Below, one piece after another: positions 37,846-50,509 of a stretch of 64,000 bases of DNA. The number at the start of each line of letters is the position of its first letter. Positions within the stretch are counted from its first letter, which is position 1. The stretch covers positions 40,841 to 104,840 of the forward strand of contig DF237264.1 in the NCBI GenBank assembly GCA_000708835.1. Direction: 5' to 3'. The notes beneath the pieces were generated by a model. That model did no database searches and had not been told where the DNA came from. It saw only the letters and a list, made by a program, of their open reading frames with translations. This stretch comes from Klebsormidium nitens. Lineage: Eukaryota > Streptophyta > Klebsormidiophyceae > Klebsormidiales > Klebsormidiaceae. The position numbers were made by a program, and so were the translations under genes.

Positions 37846-40800
37846 CTACCACTGCCCGCCGGTCTTGTCCCACTCCCGGCGGAACCCCTCAAACGCGTCT
37901 TTCACAATCCCCGACACTCCCCGGGCGAGTTTCCCGGGCGTTATTTCTTCCGCCGTGCAGACGAGTTCGTGCCGAATCTCCTCCAAAGCGACCGGGAGAA
38001 CGTCGCCGATGTGCTGCCAGACAGGGGACGGCTCGCCGTCGAAGAAAAGGTCCGCGAACCCCACGACGGCGTGCGAAAGCTCCGACTCTAGTTCCTGGGC
38101 CCAGCTAGTCTTGAAAGGGGACCTGGGACAGAAAAAGTAGCAGGCCGTTAGGAAAGTGGAGAATGTGTTGTTATATCTGCAGTCTTGTGGTTCATGTTGT
38201 AACTGGCTGGTTAATTTCAGAGTCCTTCTGGTTAAGAGCTTTCTTTTCTCAGTCCAAAACCTCAGTTCTATGCGGTGAAGTCCAAATCTTCTTCGAAGGA
38301 GAGCTCCCACCTCTCCAACCACTTTCCCTCTCACAGGGTATACAAACAACGCTTCAGAAGTTTCTGATTGAGCGTTTACTCCCTGCCCTAGTAGTTGACG
38401 TAGAAGCTGCTTTTACTTCAGTTCTGGACGGGCTTCACTGCCTGCCCGGATGATATCAGCGCAACAAGGCTGCTATCTGCCTGCGGCTCGCTTGTCAGCT
38501 TTATCCGCTCAAAATTGGAGACACAAGAGCTCACAAGATGGTTTCTTGTCAAGGTTCGGAAATTGTCTTTTCAGACGGCGGCCGGAGGTAACGAACCTGT
38601 GCAGAGGGGCGGGGCCGCGTGGCGAAAACACTGGCGAGGTTTGGGGGTTGGCGGGCGGGTCGAGCGCGTCGGCCACAAAACCTGCGCATCCAAAAAATGG
38701 CGCTTAGAACAATATCCAACAACATACAGTTCGACGGAATCTGCAGGGTACACCTTTGCAACCGAATCTTCACGAGAACCAGAAGGAATACGCACAGCTG
38801 GCAGTCGAATCAAACATTCTCAAGTAGACGGCGCCAAGTGTTCTTGCGAGTTCATCTCTGTCCTTATTTGTTTGCCTTCGTTGTCTAGATTCTCGAGCAA
38901 GTTTTCCCGACCAGGAAGGCTGATGTCAGCTGGTTTGCTCACCGCAGAACGACTGGATGACGTCACTTTTGCCGTCCAGGATCCCGGACTCGCGCCACCA
39001 GCGGCCGCCGTCCCAAGCTGACGCCCAGTCCTGGCTAACATCGTCGCGGGTTTTTTCTTCTTTCTGTAGAGTAAGAATGTCAACAATTCAGTCACGGCTC
39101 CCTATCCTTCTGGTTAACATCGTCGCGGGTTTCTTCTTCTTTCTGCGTCGCCTGCAGTTCAGCAGTCCAACAAATCAATCATGATATCCTACCCCTCGTA
39201 ATTGTGGCTCCGGAGCGGAGTCCGGGATGAAGTCCGTTAGGAGTGTCTTTAAGATACTTGAAGAATGGAATCTTTTTCTCTCAGCGTAACTCCATTCTGA
39301 GCTCACAAGTCCAATAGGCTCCTTCCGATAGTCGCACAACAGTGGACTGGGGTCAAGTCTGGGATTCGAGGAGGTACGGAGCAGTGAGCTTCTCAGCTCA
39401 AGAAACAAACAGAGACTTCTATCAACATTTGAACCCAATTATAGCCCGTCAAGTAATTACTCAACTAAACATTGCTACAAAGTAGGTGGACAAATGGTTT
39501 CAAAAGCAGCATGCAACGGTTAAGGTCCTTGCATCGAATGTTAGGCAGTGTCAGTAAAGGGTGCCGCTTCTGACCTGGAAAGAGGGAGCCTGGACGTAGC
39601 TGACGTCATCATGACGATGCCGGGCGACCTTGTCGAAGTGCTGCTCGGCCCTGGTGAGCGCATCGTTCAGGATGGCAACCTGCGCGAAATGGTTCTTCTC
39701 TCAGTCCATCGGATTCCTTAGTCAGTCGAAAGGTTTCCTGTCTTCATTAGCGGGTATGACTTAATCTACTCCCCTAAGCAACCAAGGAAGAAAGAAAGAA
39801 AGGGTTTGCGTGGCTCCCTTTAGCTTCTGATGGGCTGAAAAAGGATAGTAGCAGGTGACAGAAAGTGAGGGATGCGGCTGCCCCTAGCTGCAAGAAAACT
39901 GTCGATCGAGGGATCATAATGTTGTCACGATCATGAGGGATCACATAGATCGACCTGCAAATCTATAGATTAGTTGGTGCAGTATCGAGACACCTGACTT
40001 TGAAAGCAGGCAGAGATTGGCAGTTTCCTTTTTACAGCATTTGAGGCACAAGTCTGCACTTGCTCCAATATTAAGTTCCGTCATTCCCCGTAGTCCGTCT
40101 ACTTTGTATTCTCGGCCTGTTTTCACCCATGTCTCCAAACCATTACTCTTAAGCGCCGTTCGTAATCTTACTTCCCTTGCAGCCAGCGTCAGCTTCTCCG
40201 AGCACCCGTACATCGACTCGTTCTCTTCCCAGAGCTAGAGTTGGTTACTGTTTGGGTTACTAAACCCACCTGGTCGCTCAGCTAAAGTTGGGTTTGTTTT
40301 TGTGGTACTCAGCCCACCTGATCGCTCAGCTAAAGATGAAGTAAGGGTTACTAAACCCACCTGGTCACTCAGTTCATCCTGGCGCTCGTACGCGGTTTTC
40401 AGGAGAACCTCCAGTGTGTCGCGCTCGTCGCGCGCTTTCTTCTCGGCTTCCTCCAGCTGCAAAGGTTAACGCTTATCTTTCAGTCTCAGCTTTCTTTGGA
40501 CCCCGAAATCGGCTTGACTTCCAGATCTTAACAAGGCAAGGATTAACAACCGTTCAGTCCTTTTTGAGCATAATCCTGGCTACCCCAGATTTACCGAAAG
40601 GAGGAGACATGCCAAACACTCAAACCAGAGTGATTCCATTGTCAGTTCAAAAACGTCATGTCACAGGGTTAGAGTAACAACGTCCAAAATTTTAACCTGG
40701 GAGATTCCGTTCCAGAAGCCCTAGCTAACCCGATTCTAACAAGTCATCAAACCAGAGAGGTCACTCCTAGTACACAAAAACGGTTATGATAACCCACCTG

Positions 40801-43291
40801 GGAGATCTTGTGCCGGGCCGCCCGCAAGCGATCACTGAGGAACGCGATGTGCCGATCCTGCAGAGCGATGCGCCGCTTCTGGCCGGCCGATACTTCCGCA
40901 GAGTCTTCTTCCTCTTCGTCCTGCAAAAAGTACAAGCTCGACATCATTGACAACGGTCGAAGTACTTTTGTCAAGCAACCAAATCTGAGATTTTGATTCT
41001 GACAATTTTTTTTCCGTTAAACGAAGTCCTACTAGGCACCACTTAAAGTGGTACTGTTGCAGCCGTGATCGGTGTCGCTTACGAAGGCGAGAAGTTGCTT
41101 TGGATTCGACAATACAGTAGGTACAACCTCGGGATCAACTTGCAAAAGAAGAGTCTCTTGAGATGCGTGACGTCGTGAACACGTCACTCACCTCGCTTTC
41201 CAAATCATCTGAAGTGTCATAGACCAGGTCCGGCACGTCGTCGCAGACCTTATCACTTTCCGGCTCCGCTGCCGCTTCCGCTTCCGCTTCCGCTTCCGTT
41301 CCGCCCTCCCTTTCCTGGTCGTCCCACGTGTCGTAAATCAGGTCAGGCATGTCGGGGTCCGTTTCCGGCCCTTCCGCTTCCGTTCCGACCTCACTCTCCT
41401 CGTCCTCGTTTTCCCCACTTCCTTCTTCGCTTTCCGCCTCGCTCTCGTTCTCGCTTTCCGCCTCGCTTTCCGCCTCGCTCTCGTTTACATTCCCTTCCTC
41501 CTCTTCTTGATCCTCGTAATCCAGAAGTTCCTCGCTCGCCGCCTCACTTTCTTCCTCGCTCTCTTTCTCATTTGCCACCTTGCTCTCGTATCGAATTCGA
41601 TACTCTTGCTCGCTCTTTGTCTCATTTTCCTCCTCGTAATCGAGCAGTTCTTCGCTCTCCGCCTCACTTTCCTCCTCACTCTCGTTCTCGCTGTCCTCCC
41701 CGCTCTCGTTTTCTTCCTCCTCGCTCTCGTCACCACTTTCCTCACCGCTCTCGTTTTCTTCCTCCTCGCTCTCATCCTCCGTTTCCTTCCCGCTCTCGTT
41801 CTCGCTTTCGTCGCCGCTCTCATTCTCCCCTTCCCCTTCTTCCCACCCGGCCACTTCCAGATTCCAACCAGCCATGGCATCCGGGATTGGACCCCACCCG
41901 GTTGGCTGCAGCTCGCCACCCCCGCTCTCGTTCTCCGTTTCCTCCCCGCTCTCGTTCTCCGCTTCCCCTTCTTCCCCCCCTTCCCACACCGCCACTTCCA
42001 GATTCCCACCAGCCATGGCATCCGGGATTGGACTCCATCCCGTTGGCTGCATCTCGTTACCCGAAACCCACCCGGTTGGTTCAACCTCCTCTTCCAAACC
42101 CAACCTGGCTACCTTAACCTCCTCCCCCAGACCCGAGCCGTTTGGCGGGAGATCTTCATCCTTCGCTTCTTCGCTCCGGGTTCCTTCGTCAGCCCCGGTT
42201 TCTATCTCCTCAGCCCCAGTTAGCTGAGAGCTTTCAACCGGGTACGCACCGACCGGAAGCGGTCCCCAACCGGTCTGCTCGACGACGACGGGGAAGCTCT
42301 GAACCGGCTCAACCTTCACTTTCCGCTCCAAGCCGTGGGCTTCCGTTTCCGCCTCTGCGGAATCCATTCCGATCGGGGCGAGTCCTCCCACAGCGCCTTC
42401 ACACTCCGTGGCGACAGCCGTAGCCCCGGACGTTCCGGTTGGCTCGTCCACCAGTTCCGGTTCCGCTTCCGTTTCAGCGGAATCCATTCCGGACTGCGTC
42501 TCCCTCTTCGTAGCGCTCGCTTGTTCTCGGGAGAGTCTCATTATGTAGTATCGCTTAAGAAATTCCTTGAAGCTCTCTAAATCTTGTGGGATGACGCCAA
42601 CAGTGGCGCTCTCCTCTTCCGGAAGCGGAACGGCTGCGACCGGAACCAGCCCCTGCGCGTCGCCGTTTGTGCTCTCCAGCATCCGACCGGAAGGATTGCC
42701 AGCTTCCTTCGTCTGAACCTCCAATTCTTCTGTTTCCGGCATCTCCCCTTTTCCTTCTGCCAGGTCATTGTTCTCAGCCCCAGAGATAACGTCGCCCTCC
42801 ACCAACGTCACTTCTCCAGGCAGCGAACCCTCGGTTGACACCACGAGCTGCTCGCAAGCCGCTTCCTCCGTCTCCCCCTCAGGGTTGGTGTCAAGCTCGC
42901 CGTCACCAGCAGCGACCAGTAGAACTGACACAGGGGTTACGATCGCCTCTTCCTCCGTGTCGTTTGCGGGTTTGGTGTCAATAGCGGAAAAGGTGAGCGG
43001 GGGAGGCACCGGAACGGAATCCGCGCCGGGTGGGAATTTGGTGGGACGCAGTTCGCCTTCCGGGGAGAGCTCCAGCGGGTCGACATCAGAGAGGGCGTCC
43101 CAACTAGAGGAGGGGCTCGCTGGCGGGTCCTGAAAGGGTTAACGAGAGTGGTTAACATTATTGTTTTGAGACTCAAGGCCCTGAAACCAACTTTGCAACA
43201 GTATCCTAGAAAGGGAACACAAACGGACGCTCGCACCTCAAGCTGTTTAAACATATCAGATGGCGTAGTGCATGGTACTTGCGAGTACGTC
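37846..43291 (-). CDS. Highly acidic repeat and coiled-coil protein, unrecognised family (7-8 exons)
   Basis: Exons 43291-43237, 43129-41192, 40920-40798, 40456-40361, 39679-39575, 39063-38943 and 38122-37846 (stop TAG) are supported. A 25-nt microexon at 38441-38417 would repair the phase between the last two and is a proposal only. The big exon (646 codons) is Glu/Asp/Ser-rich with internal duplications: QPTGWSPIPDAMAG and QPTGWGPIPDAMAG, EELLDYE twice, PDLIYDTWDD and PDLVYDTSDD. The next exons are charged helices (ALQDRHIAFLSDRLRAARHK; LEEAEKKARDERDTLEVLL) fit for a coiled coil. The C-terminal 90 residues (WAQELESELSHAVVGFADLF onward) look like a folded domain I do not recognise. The first exon shown needs two bases from an upstream exon; the in-frame ATG at 43254 is an alternative start. 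No function is assigned. Confidence 0.6.
39112..39150 (-). repeat. Copy of exon acceptor edge upstream of the 39063-38943 exon
   Basis: TAACATCGTCGCGGGTTT then CTTCTTCTTTCTG matches 39031-39066 across the acceptor of that exon (encoding KEEKTRDDV). The copy lies about 80 bases upstream in transcription direction. Confidence 0.75.
40257..40323 (-). repeat. Two copies of exon donor edge downstream of the 40456-40361 exon
   Basis: CTAAACCCACCTGGTCGCTC (40259) and CTCAGCCCACCTGATCGCTC (40303) repeat the true border CTAAACCCACCTGGTCACTC at 40351. Spacing is about 46 bases and the copies also share CAGCTAAAG. Both keep the CAG|GTGGG donor on the minus strand. Confidence 0.85.
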
Positions 43292-43978
43292 CTGAAAAGA
43301 ACAAACGGAGGGGTTATGGTTCGTTATTAATCGACGGTTGCGACTAGTATCAGAAAGCTTGACGTTGTCAGCCCACGTTTCTGGACGTTAAAACGAAACG
43401 CTGAAAGTTTTTCTTCCAGGACTCGCAGGCGCACTGTAATAACAAAGTTAAATGGCTTTGTAGTCCAAGGTTTGTAGATGTAGAAAAGTTTGCGTTATGT
43501 AGTGGAGCCTGCGAGCTTGTACAGTGGCAAAGGAGTGAGAACACCAATACAAAGAACGCAGTAACCTACATAATCCAGATCCAGCGGCACTCAGGGGAAA
43601 GCTAGAAAGGGAAGTTGCAGAATTCACAGCCGTGTTAAGTTTTTTTTCAAACAATCTCCCCCAGTACGAAAAACTACAAAAACCCCTGAAGAGAGTGAGA
43701 CGGCGCCTTCTGTAATTCCGAAGCCAAAAGCGATTGCCAACACCTGTTTCTTCCTCTCAGCAAGCAGAAACCCGAGCAGCAAAAAGTTTGTCCAGGAGGA
43801 TTACCAGCCGTCATGGTACAAGGAAAAGGGATTCAAAGAATAGAAGCTAAGGGTCCTGGTACTATGGAACCAAAGTTTCGAAGACGGGAAGCGCTAACAG
43901 CTGGCCGCAGACTTTAATGTAGGTGAGCGGCTCTCGAGAAAATGGGTTTCGGTAGAGTTATAAGACCGTGGTACGTAC

Positions 43979-45635
43979 CGAGATGTAGCCTTCGTCGCTG
44001 CTGCCGCACCACACCTCCACCTTCAGGCGGTTGCTGACGTCCTCGGACGTCATCGCCTTGCGGATCGCCTGCAGGGTCAAAACTTGGGTTTTGAAGCTTG
44101 GGTTGAAAGCAAAGTTTTATGAGAAGGGAGTGAAAGTACCCGTAGAAAGAACGTAATGGTTTGTTGAGGACTAAGAAACGGAAGGTCTGAGCAGCAGTCC
44201 TGAGATTTCGTACCAAGAAAAGTGTAGAATACACGGACTTGAAATTCAAGAAACGGAAGGTCTGATCTGCAGTCTGGAAAGTTCGTAGGGAAAACAAGAT
44301 CGAGAAGAAATTCTGGACTTCAAAAATTGGAAAGTGGCTTTGTTCAAGCCGAATAAAGCTGAAACGACGATGTGGGTCTAAGAGAGCAAAACGGGGTGTT
44401 AAAACAGTTACGTGAGATAGATCCGCCAGCATCAGTGTTACAGAACAGAAAAACAGTGGAAGAAGTGGGCTTACAATATTGGGAGGGTGACAAAAGCCGC
44501 GCTACTTTGTCAAAGAGCCTCAACCACGAACACAAAAGTTCGTGGACACAAAGATGGACGACAAAGAGGGAAATAGAGGTTGCACTTAGAAGGCTAGGTT
44601 TTAAATCTGGAAATGCCCCAACTTTACCACTTCTTGGAAGTAAGTGCAACCTGGCAAGCCTTTGCATCTGAAAGCCACTTGTCTGATAAGGAGCCCTGGA
44701 ATGATACTGAGAATGTCAGATGCATGTCAGTAAGATTGTGAACAAACACCATCTTTGACTAGGTGGGACCCCCCTCCTTGCGTACTAAGCAGAGTTGAAC
44801 AAACTCACCCTAGAGCATCACGAACTGGAAATTACATGGATCAGCAGTGGCCCATCTAAAAGTATTGCCATGCAAACTACAGTCTTTCTGAAACTTTGAA
44901 CATCTGACTGAAGAAGCGACGCGCCTATCATGCAGACCACAACTTCACTGTTGACCAACAACTATTGAAGCGCAAGTTTAAGGTAATGGTTCTAATGAGT
45001 TTGATAGGGCTGAGAAAAATTGAAAAATCCAGCTAGAAGTGTCGATTTCTCCAGGACGTTTGCTTTGAGTTAGATAATCAGAACAGAAGCGAGCTTAGCT
45101 GATGATTGAGAGAGAGTCCACTGCGATCTTTGAAATCCGAATATTGCATGCCCCAAAAACTTCAGGATATCAACGAAAGTAAAGCAAGTCCTATACCATG
45201 CAAGGACCGGATTACTATGAAACCCTGACATGATTAGAAACTGCAGTGCATAGCTTCAAGTGGCACTGCTGAAAGAAAGCCAATCTTCCCGGAGTCTACA
45301 TGAACAAGACCGGAATACTCTATCATGTAAGAAGAGAGTGAGTGAACCTTGGATTACCAGAACAACAATACATGTGTTGGCATCAGAGCAACTTGTGAGC
45401 ATCTCCTCTAGTCAGCTCATCTGACAGATCCCTTAGCCAGAAAGTTTCTAATCAGCAAGATAATCCTCACCTCCTTCAAAGTTAGCTGGTAGTCCTCATG
45501 CTCTTCCGCCCCCTCCTCCGCTTCTGAGGTCACCGCTTGCACGTCTGACGTCACAGGGTCGGCTTTCTCCTCAGGCGCCGCGCCGCCGCTGACCTGCCGC
45601 CGCTGCCACGTCCCTGCTGGCCACCACGTCACCAT
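43979..45635 (-). CDS. Two 5' exons of an unrecognised gene, possibly the start of the acidic protein
   Basis: Exon 45635-45471 starts MVTWWPAGTW and ends LTLKE before a GTGAGG donor; exon 44068-43979 continues AIRKAMTSED and ends DEGYIS before GTACGT. Both are phase 0 with good borders and 85 residues in total. The next visible exon (43291-43237) expects two carried-over bases, so a small exon is missing, one base is wrong, or these belong to a separate gene. Intron between them is 1.4 kb and contains two tandem 79-base intron repeats around 44171-44300. Function unknown. Confidence 0.5.
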
Positions 45636-47425
45636 GATGTGGTTCCCTAGATTCGCGGAGAGCTGGGGAGATTTGGGAAGAGCGCTGAACTTTCCGCCGG
45701 CAGTGCGAGAAGGCGCGACAGAAGGGATAGCCTTCTTTTGAGTGAAAGAGCTGGGATGCTGAGCTCGGGAGACTCACAGAGCACCACCAAAACGCGCCTT
45801 GCTAAATGACTTGCTTGGAAAACTACGAATGAGAAGGCAAATTGTGGTTTGGAACGTTCACATTCAGCTGTTTAACACAGGTTTCAATTGCTGTCTTGGG
45901 CAAGGGCGCAAAGCTGAAAGTCAGTGTCAACAAATGCCCATGTCAAGGTGCACACGTGCTCACGTGCGCGTGGGCGACTCTCCGCTGAGTCAGCTTCGCT
46001 CTTCCAAACAGCTGAGCTCGCTAAGTTCAGCCCTGAAGTCGAAGCGCTGGCACCGTCGCGCACCGGTACTCGGGTAGCTTGCGCTTGGCGCACGCGGCCG
46101 GCTAATTTGGCTCAGTCGCGCGAGGGTTATGTGGTTTTGTGCCATCTTTTGGAATCACTTGAACACCGTCCGATTCAAACCCGGCGACGCGCAACACCCG
46201 TCCGATTCATCGATTTGTCGGAGGGCTGCGTATCAGGCGACGGTTTTAGCCCCCGGGTGAAAACAAACCGGGCGTGCTCCGAGCACCCGTCTAACATTGT
46301 ATTTTCATCGTTGATAAATACAAGGCAATCTAAAAGCTGGACCTTAAATACCTGGCCCCCGTAGAATAGCAGCTACAGTAACAAAATAATTCTGCAGGAT
46401 GTGTCGACAGCCTCATGCGCGAGGTTTCTTGTACAGGTATGCCAATTCAATAACTATCGCGATCTGCCCCGACCTGGGATTTCCAAGAGCAGCTCCCAGT
46501 TGATCTGTCGTGTTGCACAGCGCTGCAAGGATTCAAAGAGCCGCGCATTGCAGCTCACTCGCTGAAAGCGTGACACCTGGCAGGTCCTTGGAGGTATGTA
46601 AGCGCGGCCTGCAGAAGGCTAGGTGAGCTCATATATTCTGCCAGTACTCGCTTTAGGATCTGTATGCGGCCTGACTCTGGCTTCAATGTTGCTGTGCCTG
46701 AATCTATCCTGCGACCTTGCATCTTCTGGGTCGAGGCAGTAGCGCCGCTAGTAGTGAAATACTAGCTGACCCTTTCTACAAGAGGTCGAGTGCGGCATTG
46801 AATGCAACGAGGCGCTCAAAAGTTGCAAGTTGCGGCATAACGAAAATGTTCAGCCTGCAGGCAATATTGCAGGCGCAATACCACTAGTATTGCCTTCTTC
46901 AGAGAACCTGACTCGAAGGGCAGCGTTGTTGAACAACCAACTTTATCGCAGAACATGAAAGGGATCACCCAGTGGTACTTTAGCTTCTCGGACATATAGT
47001 GCCCGCAGTGCACCACAGCCCTCACGTGAGAGGCCGCCAGATCAGATTTGGGGGAGTCAGAAAGCTCTGTGTGTCTAAAAGACATCGGATCTTGTATACG
47101 TCTGGACAATGGTCTTGGGGGCCCGGTTCCTTAAAATTGACAGCAAACATATAGTCCCTGCCAGCTAACACCAATTCCCCCTGGTGAAATACTGAGAAAC
47201 TTTATAGCGCTTTGCGGCAGCATTGCAGACACGTGATTGCAAGGATAAATTTGATCGACATCAACTGCTTCAACATTGTGACGCCCTCTTCAAGGGCTGG
47301 ATGGGCTTGGCATTGGGCGGTTTGCTTTACTAGAGAAGCGCATAGCCGTTTTGAAAAGTGCTGTTCCACGGCAAGCTGCGGGGGCCAGACCGCGCCGGGG
47401 GGCAGAATTTGCGATTGGGGGCGCG
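45636..47425. other. Divergent intergenic region
   Basis: Lies between two divergent gene starts (45635 minus, 47426 plus), so it should contain both promoters and possible non-coding 5' exons. The frame from 47282 to 47425 is open in phase with the next gene but has no ATG. Open frames at 45924-46364 (plus) and 46816-47109 (minus) have no recognisable motif. Confidence 0.55.
45951..45992. promoter_or_regulatory. Candidate bZIP/bHLH binding cluster upstream of 45635
   Basis: Two CACGTG boxes (45953-45958 and 45961-45966) are followed by TGAGTCA (45986-45992), about 320-360 bases upstream of the minus-strand ATG. These are classic E/G-box and GCN4/AP-1 type cores. Function is inferred from motif only. 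Confidence 0.35.
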
Positions 47426-50400
47426 ATGACTCCCTTCAGAACTGTCGTCCTGTTCTGCGTGTTGAGTCTCATTGACATGGTGAGTGGACCCACCGACGTG
47501 CACAGGAAATAAGACATGAGTCTGAGTGAATTGCTGCTGTAACGTACTGAGCGCCTGACACGTTTCATAATGATGGATGCTCAGGGTCACCTTGAGCAGC
47601 AGCATGAGCGACTCCAGTTGCATTCGTAGTTTTCGTTTCTTTTCTTTCGCCTGGTCTGTTCTGTTCATCACAAATCATCTGGTCGATTCAAAACCGTTGC
47701 GTGCCCACCATATCAGCTTGGGGAAATGAAAGCAGGCAAAAATGGAGATGCAATCAGTTTTCCTGCTTAAAGTGTAGCCTAAGAAGGATCTGAGACCAGC
47801 TGTTTGCCAAAAATGGCACAGTTGGAGAGGGCTCGAGCACCGTCTTAGTCTCGCGACAGCCCTTCCCGCTGCGCAGCTCACAACATGATTATAAAGTCGC
47901 TATCACCGGTTTTGGGCTCTTAATCTCCGACGTATCTCCATTCCGCAGGTCGCAATAGTGGGCGTGCTCTGCTACCAGGTCGCCTTTCAGCAGTACTTCG
48001 CATGGCACTTGTATCCGCTGATGCTGAACCGTGCGGTCGAGCTCATGTCGTTCATCTGCTCTACTGGGCTGCTCCCAGCGTCGGTGAGAGACCCGATTCA
48101 AAAAATTCAAGTCCATTCCCATCATGGTGGGCGTGAGAATGAAGAAATCTGGAGTTGCTCAGCCACGTTGATAAAAACCCTTCAGGTTTCTTGCAGGCGC
48201 AACGAGCGTAAGCTCCTCAGTTATTGCAAACTGCATGGCTCATCAGCACCTTTGAGGCAGCTTAGACGGGTCACTCGACTGGTGGTTGAACTGTCGGTCG
48301 ACAAGCATGCAGTTCTGTAACAATTAGAAAGTACGCGCGCATCGTCCAGAGCGCTCTCTTGCGGACAAGTGGCGGCGCCTGAGGCTCCGCGGTTTACAAG
48401 TGTCCTCCAACAGGGGGCCGGTCTACTTTCCGCGTCACAAACCGTGAGGCAGTCATCAGGGCTGTAAGGGGAAGCAGCTCAAAAGTATTCAGACTTATGC
48501 TGACTGATATTACCGCCCTCACGTCTCCTTGCAGTACTCCCTTTTGCAAGTGCCGCTCTCAGTGACGTCAATCGCGCTCTACATGACGAGCCAGCCGTAC
48601 GAGACCGCCTCCTGCGTTGCGCCCTTTGCGATGTACGCGGTTCTTATCTCGTATCAGGTAAGGCCCATCTCGTATCCTGAGTGGCCGGACCTTCCGTGCA
48701 ATAAAAGTGCATTTAGTAGCGCTTCTGATTGAAAGTGGTTTCCACAAACAGAGGAAGCTACGGACGACGTTCCGCAGCACGGAGAGGTCAAGGACTCAAA
48801 GCGATTATTGGACCAGAAACGCAAGCAAAGTCCTTATTCGTTCCACGCTAAACGGGCCGGAATGGAAGCAATAGGATGTGCGAGAGAGGGCGCGTAGAAT
48901 GATTCTCTGGCAAAAGGGAATATGCGAACTTATCGCCGCTGCCAAGAGTCCCTTCGAAAAGAGAGGTCGAGTCGACCTGCTGATCGAAGCGCCTCTGGAT
49001 CTTTGAGAGGGACGCCAAGGCACGTTGCCGTTACGCCCCTTTCAAGCCGCTTCGGATCCCCTAGCAGCATCCGTTAATGGATGAAAGCGTACTCACTTTT
49101 GTGTTAGCGTCAAAATCCAGGTTTCAAAAGTGGGCGAAGCTGGAAACTGACCTGGCCAATTTTTGTACTCTGCCAGTTTTTCGTGGCCCTCCTCCTGGTC
49201 AAGTCTCGGCGGGACTGCGTTTCGGAGCGACAGAACATGGAGCGCGTACGGTCGGTGGTCGCCGCGAGAAGAGCGGAACTGGAGGCAAGCGCGGCAGAGC
49301 AGCGGCGACAGGTGAGCGGGCATACAGAGACACGTGTTTTACGGGCAGGACCGGCCACGACAGGCAGTAAATGCGGAAGCGGCTTCGTTGAAAACCTCGC
49401 CGGTCTCTCTGGCGCACGCGTTTGAAGATCGTTTTGTAAACGGATGAGGGCTCTCCAAAGGGGCCTTAGAGTACTGTGACATATCTTCGGAAAGGAGAGA
49501 ATCGTCAGGGCAATTGGGGGCGGTTAGGATGCGCGGTGACCGGGGATCTACGAGGTTAATGAAAAGTAGGTCCTCTAAAACAGTGTGCAGCAAGCGGCCA
49601 GGTTACGGAAAGTTGTTCTTTCTCCTGTTCGCCATCTCACACGCCAGATTTGACTCATCTCTCAAATTTCTGTCGCTTAAGGGGCTTATGATTTGATCTG
49701 CAGGAGATCAACAAGGTCAGGGACGTGTACGTGGCGGTCGAGATGCCGAATGGAGAGGTGGTGAGTCCTCAGACCTCCCTTAAGTGCACAAAACGGAAAC
49801 ACCTTTTGAAAACCAAAAGCTCTGTAAGCTCACAGTATAAAACGTGAGTTGCTCGCAATATACTGAGCGGAACAATTTATGCTTGGGTGCACTCCTGTCT
49901 CAATATCAGAAAGTACTCTGCATCGAGTCAGACAGTCAATGATGGAAACCGGATACGCCTACTGCTTCTGGAGAAAGGTGCGGCGTCATCTGCCGCACCT
50001 TTTGAGGCGCTCTGCGATGGATCTGCCAGTATCTTCACGCGCTCCTATAAAATCACACCGGAAAGAACGTACTTACCATTCCTTTGACAATGGCGCGAAC
50101 ACCAGGCTTTGTTACCGGGCTGACGGGACATTCACTCACATGAGAAAATGCTGACCCTAAAATCGCCCACGTTGCACAGAACGCCATGGTTGCCCGGTTA
50201 TGCCGAGCGCCTCCGCTCGAGGTGCCCAACTCTGCCGGGGACATTCCCCCGGCTCACCAGGAGCAGCCGACTCCCAAACCCGATCCCAGTATGGAAGCGG
50301 AGATCCAGCCTTTGGGTCGAGAAGGGATGCTTCGGAGCGGGGAAGAAGTGACCGGGGGACGGTTAGTTCTAGACCGGGTGGTTAGTGTGTTAGCGCGGGA

Positions 50401-50509
50401 AGGGGGGGACGAGTCCCCGGTTGAAGGGAACCGGGGGGAGAATGTTGCGAATGGGCAAGGGTTGAGGAGGGAGGCAGCTTTGGACGGTGGATCTGAAACG
50501 CCTCGGTAG
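47426..50509 (+). CDS. Four-helix-type membrane protein with coiled-coil cytoplasmic segment (6 exons), unknown function
   Basis: Exons 47426-47479, 47949-48083, 48535-48657, 49177-49311, 49704-49760 and 50180-50509 are all phase 0, giving 277 residues. The first ATG in the open frame begins MTPFRTVVLFCVLSLIDM, a hydrophobic start. Further hydrophobic stretches are VAIVGVLCYQVAF with the following LMLNRAVELMSFICSTGLL, the third exon (VPLSVTSIALYM to CVAPFAMYAVLISY) and FFVALLLV at the start of exon 4. A charged helix (SERQNMERVRSVVAARRAEL) follows, then a Pro/Glu-rich tail. I do not recognise the family. The reading frame is open upstream of the ATG to 47282, so an extra N-terminal exon cannot be excluded. 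Confidence 0.65.
49974..50002. other. Perfect 11-bp stem-loop in intron 5 of the membrane-protein gene
   Basis: AAAGGTGCGGC (49974-49984), loop GTCATCT, then GCCGCACCTTT (49992-50002). A stable hairpin in an intron; role unknown. Confidence 0.6.

Noticed and set aside
41507-42223. 238-codon plus-strand hydrophobic frame
   Set aside because: Antisense of the Glu/Ser repeats; Glu codons read backwards give Leu/Phe/Ser, so the apparent membrane protein is an artefact.
45924-46364. 146-codon plus-strand frame in the divergent promoter region
   Set aside because: No domain, basic and Ser-rich text, and overlaps the putative promoter motifs.
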